NCBI GenBank assembly: GCA_043757045.1
Contig: JAYVQC010000236.1
Location: forward strand, 1-16,039
Origin: JANNGC01 sp043757045
Lineage (GTDB): Bacteria > Verrucomicrobiota > Verrucomicrobiia > Limisphaerales > SIBH01
Direction of reading: 5' to 3'
Length of the DNA stretch: 16,039 nt
Positions 1 through 5,995 of this stretch are shown here, in pieces. The position numbers and the translations under genes are program-made. How positions within the stretch are numbered: position 1 is the stretch's first letter; the number at the start of each line of letters is the position of its first letter. Under the pieces are notes generated by a model that was not told the origin of the DNA, did not search any database, and saw nothing but the letters and a program-made list of their open reading frames with translations.

Positions 1-189
1 GGCACGGAAATTTTCGGCTACACGCCCATTGATGACCACAAGAACCACCAGTGGATCACGAGCCTCGGAGCCATCTACACCTTCAACGAACATTGGGCGC
101 TCAAGGCGTCCATCAGCCGCACGCTCGTCGCTGAGAAGCGCGGCGGGCCGAATCCGTCCGGCGTCTTTTACCTCGTCCACAATTTTTAG
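1..189 (+). CDS. Outer-membrane beta-barrel protein, C-terminal fragment
   Basis: The reading frame is open from the first base to a TAG at 187-189, giving the last 62 residues of a protein whose start lies left of the window. The fragment alternates polar and hydrophobic residues (ITSLGAIYTF, WALKASISRTL, SGVFYLVHNF) and ends in phenylalanine. A terminal Phe closing an amphipathic strand is the usual recognition signal for the outer-membrane BAM machinery, so this is probably the last two or three strands of a barrel. The spacing and tone resemble the small 'transporter'/MetA-pathway-like barrels, but 62 residues are not enough to name the family. The next gene begins 18 bp later on the same strand and may share its transcript. 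Confidence 0.7.
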   Translation, partial: GTEIFGYTPIDDHKNHQWITSLGAIYTFNEHWALKASISRTLVAEKRGGPNPSGVFYLVHNF

Positions 190-207
190 CGAACCAGCCG
201 CGCTGCT

Positions 208-744
208 ATGAAGATCTGGAAGAAGCTGCTGTTGGGTTTCGCGGGACTCATCCTCATCCTGCTGCTGATTGGCTGCCTTCTCCCTTCGCGGCAACGCATC
301 GAGCGGAGCATCCTTCTGAACGGGAAAGCGGAAGACGTGTTCGCTCTCACCGCCACGCTGAAACGCTGGCCCGATTGGACGGCGTGGACGACCAACCGTT
401 TCCCCGACCTGACCTTGCGCTTCGATGGGCCGGACACCGGCCAGGGCGCGACCATGATGGCCGCCGGCAAATCCAGCGGTGACGGCACGGTGAAAATCAC
501 CGCCGCCGATCCCGACAGCGGCCTCGCCTACACCCTTGACTTCAATCACGGGACGCAAATGTTCACCGGCTCGATTCGTCATAGGAATGTACCCGGAGGT
601 TTGCATGTGACGTGGACACTTGAAGCCGACTTGGGCCTGAATCCTTTGAAACGCTGGGGCGGCCTGGCGATGGGTTCACTGATGGGCGGCGACATGGAAC
701 AAGGTTTGGCCAACCTCAAACGCCAAGTGGAAAGAACGCCATGA
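208..744 (+). CDS. SRPBCC-family protein with N-terminal membrane anchor
   Basis: The product has 178 residues. Residues 5-26 form one hydrophobic helix with a positively charged start (MKIWKK), so it is a signal anchor or uncleaved signal. The rest (about 30-175) has the layout of the SRPBCC/polyketide-cyclase START-like fold. It has an early 'ERSILLNGKAEDVFALTATLKRWPDW' style segment (the family's beta strand then 'VW..l.d...w..W'), central strands carrying G-rich turns, and a C-terminal helix ending in LANLKRQVE. Such domains bind hydrophobic ligands in a cavity; the ligand cannot be read from sequence. It starts 18 bp after the barrel gene and its stop overlaps the next gene's ATG (ATGA at 741-744), which suggests translational coupling. 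No Shine-Dalgarno is visible before the ATG. Confidence 0.8.
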   Translation: MKIWKKLLLGFAGLILILLLIGCLLPSRQRIERSILLNGKAEDVFALTATLKRWPDWTAWTTNRFPDLTLRFDGPDTGQGATMMAAGKSSGDGTVKITAADPDSGLAYTLDFNHGTQMFTGSIRHRNVPGGLHVTWTLEADLGLNPLKRWGGLAMGSLMGGDMEQGLANLKRQVERTP

Positions 745-1238
745 ACCGTCTCGCTGTTGTGCGCCGTTTCGCCGCGATACTGCTGCTCGCCCTGTGGTGG
801 GGCGGGTTCACTTTTTACGCGCTGGCCGTGGTGCCGACCGGGCATCAGGTGTTGCGCAGCAAAGTGCGGCAGGGCTTCATCACGCAACAGGTCACGAACA
901 AGTTGAACGCCCTCGGCGGCGTCACGCTGGGCGTCCTGCTCTGGGAACTGCTCGCCACGCGCCGGAGTCGCAGCGGGGGCCGGCGATTCCAATGGGCCGT
1001 GCTTTCCTGGGCGTTGCTCGCTGCGACGCTGGCCGCGCTCTGCTGGCTGCATGGACGTCTCGATGCGCAACTGGATTTCGCCGGGCGCACGGTGCTGGAC
1101 GACGGCGTGTTTTATCAATGGCACCGGGCCTATTTGATAGTCGCCACGATTCAATGGCTCGGAATGGTCGTCCATTTCGCCAGCCTGCTCGACCGGCTGG
1201 AGAGCCGGAGAGAAACGCCGGACGCGAGCGGACTTTAG
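741..1238 (+). CDS. Small integral membrane protein, four predicted helices (DUF4149-like)
   Basis: The product has 165 residues with hydrophobic stretches at about 8-30, 54-70, 85-103 and 132-150. The N-terminus (LLALWWGGFTFYALAVVPTG) matches what I know of DUF4149-type proteins, in which a first helix is followed by a conserved 'P' and a loop; this family match is from memory and moderately certain. Function is unknown. The start codon overlaps the stop of the SRPBCC gene by four bases, so the two are probably made together, the SRPBCC protein perhaps working at the membrane beside this one. The gene converges on the TolC gene with only 14 bp between the stops, and no clear terminator fits in that gap. 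Confidence 0.75.
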   Translation: MNRLAVVRRFAAILLLALWWGGFTFYALAVVPTGHQVLRSKVRQGFITQQVTNKLNALGGVTLGVLLWELLATRRSRSGGRRFQWAVLSWALLAATLAALCWLHGRLDAQLDFAGRTVLDDGVFYQWHRAYLIVATIQWLGMVVHFASLLDRLESRRETPDASGL

Positions 1239-1252
1239 CAGTCGTTGGTGTT

Positions 1253-2584
1253 TCACTTGGTTTCTTCCTTCGGCGCGCTGGTTTGCACGGCGTTGAAGTC
1301 CAGTCCGGTGAGCAGTTGGATTTGCTGGCCCGCTTCGAGCGCCTCGCGCTTGGTGTCGAGCAAGGCTTCGACGGCTTCGAGGTATTGCTTCTGCAATTCG
1401 ACATAGGTGGCAATCGGCACTGCGCCCAGCCGGTAATGGCGGTCAGCCAACTCCGCCGCCTTGCGGAATTCATCCGCCGACTCAGGACGCCACTTCGACA
1501 TCTCGCTGAGCTTGGTCTGATACGTCAGCGCCTTCCCGACAATCTCCCGCTCGACGGCCCGTTGTGTGACGAACATCGAAGTCTCCGCCTGTTTCTGCCG
1601 TGCCGTGGCCGTCTCGACGTTGCCCTGGTTTTTGTTCCACAGGGGAAGCGGCAGCGAGAGGCCGACGCCGATCTGCCGTTCGCGGTCACCCGCCCGCTCC
1701 TGCGACAAATACGGCCCGACGGTGACGGACGGATAGCCTTCCTTTTTCGCGAGCGATACTTTGAAGCCCTGCTGCTCCAACTCGACCTGCCGCATCCGTA
1801 GCCCGAAATTGTTCGTCCGCGCTGCCGCGAGCAAGACTTCCACTTCGGGCGGCGACGTGAACGTGAGATGCGTCGGCTCGACTTTCATTTCGTAATCCCA
1901 CGACTGGTCGCGCAGTTGGTTGAGTTCGAGCAAGGCCGCTTGCGACGCGAGCAGCGCTTCACTCGCCCTGCGTTTCAGCGTCAACTCCGTCGCCTCGATG
2001 ATGCGCGTCTCCAATTGCGGCGTGAGTCCCGCCGGGTCGCGTTGCACGAGCACTTCGCGCAACGCCTGGAACCGTTCGGCCACTTCGCGCGAGGCCGTTG
2101 TCTTTTCCTGCGCGGCGAAAAGATGGTAGGCCAGCGTGCGGGTGCGCGCCGCGAGCGACGCCTTGAATTGCGCGAAGCCCAGCTCGGCGAGTTGAATCTG
2201 GTGGTTCGCAATCGCCTTGCGCAACGGGATGCGCCCCGGCCACTCGAAGGTCTGTTGCACGCTCACCGACCAAGCCACGCCTTCCTGCGATACGCCGCCG
2301 CTGCGCACCTGCTTGTCGCCGATGGTCGTGGAGATTTCGGGATTGGCCCACGTCGCGGCGGTGCGGCGTTCGCCTTTCGCCGCCGCGATCTCCGCGCGGT
2401 AGAAGTTCAATTCAGGATTGTGCTCCAGCACTTCCGCCACGAGCGCATCCAGCGTCGCGGCGTTGGTCGCGGCGGGCGCATTGGTCAGGACTGCGGACTC
2501 GGCGGCAGCTTCCGCCGCGAACAGCGCGGTTGAAACCGTCATGGCACTCATCAGGAAAAATTTCAGACTAACATTTTGTTTCAT
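1253..2584 (-). CDS. TolC/CzcC-type outer-membrane efflux channel
   Basis: The product has 443 residues from the ATG at 2584. A GTG eight codons upstream is in frame, but the ATG puts MKQN directly before a good signal peptide (hydrophobic core to about residue 20, AEAAAES cleavage region). The mature part has the two-fold repeat of outer-membrane efflux proteins. The first half begins 'LDALVAEVLEHNPELNFYRAEI' style, then a long heptad-rich helix. The second half carries AARTNNFGLRMRQVELEQQG, the strand VGPYLSQERAGDRERQIGVGLSLPLPLWNKNQG, and another long helical hairpin ending LLTGLDF. The 'SLPLPLWNKNQG' segment is typical of CzcC/CusC-like members. The channel would span the outer membrane for an RND or similar pump, but no pump or adaptor gene is in the window. 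A Cys-rich secreted protein lies 98 bp upstream on the same strand and suggests a metal-related job. Confidence 0.88.
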   Translation of the reverse strand: MKQNVSLKFFLMSAMTVSTALFAAEAAAESAVLTNAPAATNAATLDALVAEVLEHNPELNFYRAEIAAAKGERRTAATWANPEISTTIGDKQVRSGGVSQEGVAWSVSVQQTFEWPGRIPLRKAIANHQIQLAELGFAQFKASLAARTRTLAYHLFAAQEKTTASREVAERFQALREVLVQRDPAGLTPQLETRIIEATELTLKRRASEALLASQAALLELNQLRDQSWDYEMKVEPTHLTFTSPPEVEVLLAAARTNNFGLRMRQVELEQQGFKVSLAKKEGYPSVTVGPYLSQERAGDRERQIGVGLSLPLPLWNKNQGNVETATARQKQAETSMFVTQRAVEREIVGKALTYQTKLSEMSKWRPESADEFRKAAELADRHYRLGAVPIATYVELQKQYLEAVEALLDTKREALEAGQQIQLLTGLDFNAVQTSAPKEETK

Positions 2585-2682
2585 AAGCAAACACGGACAG
2601 ACGGACACACGAATAAACAGGGGAACAACACGAGCGCGTGAACACGCTCAACAACGGGAAAAGTCCTCAGTGCGAGGATGGC

Positions 2683-3054
2683 TTACGAAAGGAAGGACGG
2701 AGCGCGCGGCGGAAGCGCGGTGCGGGAGAAGAACTGCCAACTGGAGGAAAGATCGGACGGCGTGACCGTGGGAGTCGTGGTTGGCTGGGAAGTCGGCGCG
2801 GTCAGAACCGGCATGACCAGAAATACCACCACCAAGACCGGAGCAGGAATTTCCAGACGGGTGTTGGACACCTTGTAACGGCCCGTCTCGACCGAAGCGC
2901 AGTCATCTTGGTCGCTGTCGCAATCGCCTTTTTCCGCCGCCGGGGCGCACTTGAAAAAATCGCCGCCGACGAGGCCTTCCCAACTGCAATGCGACGCGAC
3001 CGGCACCCAGAGGAGTGCCAGCGCGAGTCCGAACAGTTGCAGCAGCCGCTTCAC
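2683..3054 (-). CDS. Cysteine-rich small secreted/membrane protein upstream of TolC
   Basis: The product has 123 residues from a GTG start at 3054. It has a signal-like N-terminus (MKRLLQLFGLALALLWVPVA), then His22-Cys23 followed by Cys36, Cys45 and Cys52 with many Asp/Glu around them (EKGDCDSDQDDCASVE). A second hydrophobic stretch (PVLVVVFLVMPVLTA, about 71-85) is followed by a Thr/Pro/Ser-rich linker and a C-terminal patch RTALPPRAPS. The frame reads as a true protein, not a shadow: signal, acidic Cys cluster and membrane segment appear in sensible order. I do not recognise a named family. From memory, similar short proteins with an HC..E start and a TALPPRAP-like end accompany metal efflux channels in related bacteria; this is inference. 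It probably shares a transcript with the TolC gene 98 bp downstream. Thiol and acidic groups make periplasmic metal binding plausible. Confidence 0.7.
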   Translation of the reverse strand: MKRLLQLFGLALALLWVPVASHCSWEGLVGGDFFKCAPAAEKGDCDSDQDDCASVETGRYKVSNTRLEIPAPVLVVVFLVMPVLTAPTSQPTTTPTVTPSDLSSSWQFFSRTALPPRAPSFLS

Positions 3055-3161
3055 GACTCAGACCATTACAGGAACGAAGTGTCCGGCACAATAAGCAATT
3101 GGGTTTGCCGCCGGGCTGGGGCGGACTTTCCTGGTACCGCCAGTGGGTGCTGGGAGGAACA

Positions 3162-3226
3162 CGAGGCTGAAAGCCTCGGAACATGCCGGCTGGAAAGCCG
3201 GCGTTACGTCGGGTCGAAGACCGGCG
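3162..3226. repeat. Three tandem short hairpins (palindromic repeat cluster)
   Basis: Three hairpins sit side by side. Hairpin 1: CGAGGCT (3162-3168), loop GAA, AGCCTCG (3172-3178). Hairpin 2: GCCGGCT (3185-3191), loop GGAA, AGCCGGC (3196-3202). Hairpin 3: GGTC (3212-3215), loop GAA, GACC (3219-3222), with an imperfect lower stem. Units 2 and 3 are diverged copies of each other, both ending CCGGCGTT. They lie just beyond the stop of the polysaccharide polymerase gene and upstream of the Cys-rich gene. No T-tract follows, so they are not ordinary terminators. They look like REP-type intergenic repeats. Confidence 0.7.
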
Positions 3227-3238
3227 TTCACACCAAAT

Positions 3239-4645
3239 TCATGGGGAACCTTTTTTCCAGGTGGCGGTCAGGCCGAAGAGCGCGGCGCAGAGCAGGACGA
3301 AGACGAATTGGATGGAGTAAATCTGGAGCGGAAAATCGAAGCGCGCGTGGAGGAGGCAGCCGGCCAGCGCCGTCCACAGGCACGCGGCGAAGACCCAGGG
3401 CACGCCTTGTCCGCCGGGGCGAAAGGCGGGCACGAGCACGGCGACAAACGCGGCGAGGAGAAGCGCGCCGCCCACCCGGCCGAAGGTGATGAGGTATTCG
3501 AGCCAGTCGTTGTGCAATTGCCCGGGCCAGTAGTCGGCGGGCGAGTTGCGGTAGAATTGAAAGACGGAGCCGAAGGAGCCGGGTCCTGTGCCGAACCACG
3601 GGTAGTCGTCCACCATGCGCGCGGCGAGGGCATAGGTTTCGCGGCGACCGCCCAATTGATCTTTCGTCTCCAAACGTGACGCGAGTTGATCCCAGCCGAA
3701 GAAAGCCGCGGCACCAAGCGTGGCGACCAGTCCGAGCGCGAGTCCGATGCGCGCCCCTCGACGGAACGCGCCGCTGGTGAGAAAGAGCAACGCGCAAATT
3801 AAGAGTTGCAGAATGGTGATGGCCACACCGCCGCGACTGAGGGAAACGAGCGAGCCAATCATCATGAGCATGACGGCGGGGAGCAGCCAGTGGTGTGAGT
3901 GGGTGCCGGAGCGCGCGCGCAGGTTTCGCCACCACCACCCGGCGAGCGCGGCGGGCCAGACGAGGTTGAAGAATTGCGCGGCGTTGGCGCGGTAAGCGTA
4001 AGGGCCGAACTGCGCGGCGGCGGTGGGGTTGTCGTGCGTGGGCATGAACCAGAGGAGCTTCGCGGTTCCGCTGTTTCGTTGGATGACGCCTTCGAGGGCT
4101 ACGAGCGCGGTGTTGGCGGCGAGGAGATAAATCATGCGGCGCAAGCGGCGGCCGCGCACCACGCCGTCGGCGGTGCGTTCGCCGGTGAGCCAATCGTGCG
4201 CGGCCCAGAAGACGCAGGCCAGCGCGAGCCAGTTCGAGAACACGCGCCAGGTCGCGTCGCGGTCGAGACTGTGCGGGAGCCAGTTGATGTGGGTGCGCGG
4301 CTCCTGCCGCCACTCGGCGGGGACGTAGATGAATTCGGCGTTCAGCGCGGCGATCAGTATGTAGCCCAGCACGGTCACGGTCAGGGCGAGCAAAACTTTT
4401 TCGCCGACAGAGAAGGGCAGGGCAGTGGAGTGTGCCACGCGTCGGCGCAGAATAATTTTCCCCGCGAGCAATCCGCCGAGCGCGTAACCGCCCATGTTCA
4501 TGCACCAGATAGACCAGGGCTGTGTGGTGCCGAAGGCCCACGGCGTGAAGAGAATCATCAGCGCCAGCAGCAGTTCGGTCGCGGCGTCCAGCCAGAACGG
4601 CGTGCGCGCGGGGAGGATGTTGTTGGCGGGGGGCCGCTCGGGCAT
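3239..4645 (-). CDS. O-antigen ligase / polymerase family (Wzy/WaaL-like) membrane protein
   Basis: The product has 468 residues with about ten to twelve hydrophobic segments, normal for O-antigen ligases and Wzy polymerases. Family marks are visible: QFGPY.YRANAAQF near 212-225, LVSLSRGG at 267-273 (the conserved S-R-G in a membrane helix), a GTGPGSF loop at 352-358, and HNDWLEYL at 378-385, the His-bearing periplasmic motif typical of the family. It would join lipid-linked glycan to an acceptor or polymerise repeat units at the outer face of the inner membrane. I chose the ATG at 4645 because the in-frame extension upstream (46 residues) is hydrophilic and lacks features, while the chosen start leads quickly into the first helix. 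It is divergent from a PEP-CTERM gene 145 bp away. Exosortase systems are known to co-occur with exopolysaccharide genes, so an EPS polymerase role is a fair guess. The exact substrate is unknown. Confidence 0.87.
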   Translation of the reverse strand: MPERPPANNILPARTPFWLDAATELLLALMILFTPWAFGTTQPWSIWCMNMGGYALGGLLAGKIILRRRVAHSTALPFSVGEKVLLALTVTVLGYILIAALNAEFIYVPAEWRQEPRTHINWLPHSLDRDATWRVFSNWLALACVFWAAHDWLTGERTADGVVRGRRLRRMIYLLAANTALVALEGVIQRNSGTAKLLWFMPTHDNPTAAAQFGPYAYRANAAQFFNLVWPAALAGWWWRNLRARSGTHSHHWLLPAVMLMMIGSLVSLSRGGVAITILQLLICALLFLTSGAFRRGARIGLALGLVATLGAAAFFGWDQLASRLETKDQLGGRRETYALAARMVDDYPWFGTGPGSFGSVFQFYRNSPADYWPGQLHNDWLEYLITFGRVGGALLLAAFVAVLVPAFRPGGQGVPWVFAACLWTALAGCLLHARFDFPLQIYSIQFVFVLLCAALFGLTATWKKGSP

Positions 4646-4732
4646 GGCGCGCAGTAAGCAGCGGCGGCGCGACGGCGGCAAGCCATGAATTCTCAGGATG
4701 AAATCATTGAATCGCTGGAGCTGAGAAATGCT

Positions 4733-4761
4733 TTGACACTCCCCATCGGGGAAACCACGAT
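4733..4761 (+). promoter_or_regulatory. Possible promoter and small dyad upstream of PEP-CTERM gene
   Basis: A perfect TTGACA (4733-4738) is followed 17 bp later by a weak -10 (CACGAT, 4756-4761), about 30 bp before the ATG. Between the two boxes lies the dyad CCCC-ATC-GGGG (4741-4751), which could be an operator. The -10 is poor. PEP-CTERM genes in some bacteria use sigma-54, but I see no GG-N10-GC box here. Confidence 0.3.
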
Positions 4762-4790
4762 GCTGCCCGCGTAGAAAACCCAAAGTTCAA

Positions 4791-5456
4791 ATGCAACCGA
4801 TCAAACCTCTGGCCACCTTTGTCGCCTTGTCCTTGGCGGCTGTTGCCGCCCACGGCGCGACCTCCATTGTCTATAGCAACGCCACCAGTTACTCCGGCAC
4901 GATTCTTAATCCCGGCGCGAATCAGGTCGGCGACGAAATCAATCTCGGCGCGGGGCCACGGTTCGGTGAGTCCTTCCGCTTCGAGTATTATGGTTTGAAC
5001 TTCGACGGCGACGAGACCGTAACGCTTCGCTTCTACAACAACGACGGCACGTTCATCGGCAACAACACCTACCTGCCGAACAGCGTTTTCTTCGACAGCC
5101 TTACGCAGACGCTCCCCGCACCGACGGATCCCAGCGGACGTAACACCTTGCAGTATGATTTGAACTTCGTGGCGCTGCCGGAACGCTTTACCTTCGCCGT
5201 CACCTTCGGCGGCATCTCGGGTAACGACGTCGCGGGCATCGCGCTCTACAACCCGCCCACGGTCGGCATCAGCGAGAACGATTACTGGTTCAACACCGGC
5301 GGTTCAGCTTGGGAACTGCGTGGCACGAACGTGCCCATCAACTTCGGCGCGTCGCTCGTGGCGACTTCGGTTCCAGAACCGTCCACCTACGCGCTGGTCA
5401 TCATCGGCGGTCTGTGCGGGCTGGCCTTGGTCAACCGCCGCAAGCAGGCGAGTTAG
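4791..5456 (+). CDS. PEP-CTERM sorting-domain surface protein
   Basis: The product has 221 residues. It has an N-terminal signal peptide (MQPIKPLATFVALSLAAVAAHGA, cleavage after about residue 23) and a beta-rich secreted middle of about 165 residues with no recognised domain. It ends in a textbook exosortase signal: VPEPSTYAL, one hydrophobic helix (VIIGGLCGLALV) and the basic tail NRRKQ. Proteins of this type are exported by Sec, processed by an exosortase at the PEP motif and thought to be released to or attached at the cell surface, often with exopolysaccharide. The middle is rich in Asn, Asp and Gly. The exosortase is not in this window. The divergent polysaccharide polymerase gene supports an envelope/EPS setting. 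The leader before the ATG is A-rich (GAAAACCCAAAGTTCAA) and lacks a Shine-Dalgarno. Confidence 0.9.
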   Translation: MQPIKPLATFVALSLAAVAAHGATSIVYSNATSYSGTILNPGANQVGDEINLGAGPRFGESFRFEYYGLNFDGDETVTLRFYNNDGTFIGNNTYLPNSVFFDSLTQTLPAPTDPSGRNTLQYDLNFVALPERFTFAVTFGGISGNDVAGIALYNPPTVGISENDYWFNTGGSAWELRGTNVPINFGASLVATSVPEPSTYALVIIGGLCGLALVNRRKQAS

Positions 5457-5478
5457 TCTCCGGTTCCTGTCATTTTTT

Positions 5479-5506
5479 ACGGCGCTCTTTGGAGCGCCGT
5501 TTTTTA
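5479..5506 (+). terminator. Rho-independent terminator after PEP-CTERM gene
   Basis: A nine-bp stem (ACGGCGCTC, 5479-5487, with GAGCGCCGT, 5492-5500) and a four-base loop is followed by a run of T to 5505. It lies 23 bp after the PEP-CTERM stop. The opposite strand lacks a T-run after the stem, so it acts for plus-strand transcripts only. Confidence 0.88.
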
Positions 5507-5540
5507 TCCTCCAACCGGCGCTTCAGAACAGCCGCTCCGA

Positions 5541-5924
5541 TCATCTTCCGGCGCGTTTCAACGTGAACACCACGAGGGCGAAGGCGAGGCAGAGCGCGGC
5601 GGCCAGCAGATTCTCGCGCGGCTCGGGCGAAAAGATCAGGATAAAGCTCTTTCCCTTTACCAGCGCGGCGAAACTTGAGACGCAGAAAGGCATGAGGAAC
5701 AGTCGGAACAAGGTCCAGGGATCCAGCTTCACGCGCGCCGCGCCGCTTCCGGCCGTGCTCAAGTAAAGCGCGAAACCGATGATGACGCTCAAACCCAACG
5801 AGGTCAGCCAGAGCCGCGCCGAGGGATCAAAATACTTCACCAGCACGACGAAGTACCAGAGGAGATAGCACCACAGGATGGTGCGTCCTGTCGAAAGGGT
5901 GGCGAGGTAGCGCCGCGAATTCAT
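5541..5924 (-). CDS. Conserved hypothetical membrane protein, four predicted helices
   Basis: The product has 127 residues with hydrophobic segments at about 14-33 (TILWCYLLWYFVVLVKYF), 39-57, 72-92 and 107-122. Charged and polar sequence between them (DPSARLWLTSLG, RVKLDPWTLFRLFLMPFC) looks conserved in character rather than random. The phrase FRLFLMPFCVSSFAALVKG recalls small membrane proteins of unknown function from other Gram-negative bacteria, but I cannot name a family. There is no signal peptide, catalytic motif or metal site. It stands alone on the minus strand, converging on the PEP-CTERM gene with the terminator between them, and 71 bp downstream in transcription from the lamin-tail gene's stop. 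It could be the last gene of that transcript. Confidence 0.72.
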   Translation of the reverse strand: MNSRRYLATLSTGRTILWCYLLWYFVVLVKYFDPSARLWLTSLGLSVIIGFALYLSTAGSGAARVKLDPWTLFRLFLMPFCVSSFAALVKGKSFILIFSPEPRENLLAAALCLAFALVVFTLKRAGR

Positions 5925-5995
5925 GCGCCGACAGTGGGCCGCAACCTCGGTGCGCTGACAAGCGCGCGGTGCCTTTGCCTGTAACTGCCGGGTGC

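Noticed and set aside
2585..2608. GTG start eight codons upstream for the TolC-like gene
   Set aside because: It would put an odd VCPCLL stretch before a good signal peptide that begins at the internal ATG.
3228..4541. Second long minus-strand frame overlapping the polysaccharide polymerase in another phase
   Set aside because: Its translation is dominated by Arg, His and Ala with no membrane segments. The chosen frame has many helices and the ligase motifs.
4646..4783. 46-residue N-terminal extension of the polysaccharide polymerase
   Set aside because: The extension is hydrophilic and would fill the gap to the divergent PEP-CTERM gene. The internal ATG leads straight to the first membrane helix.
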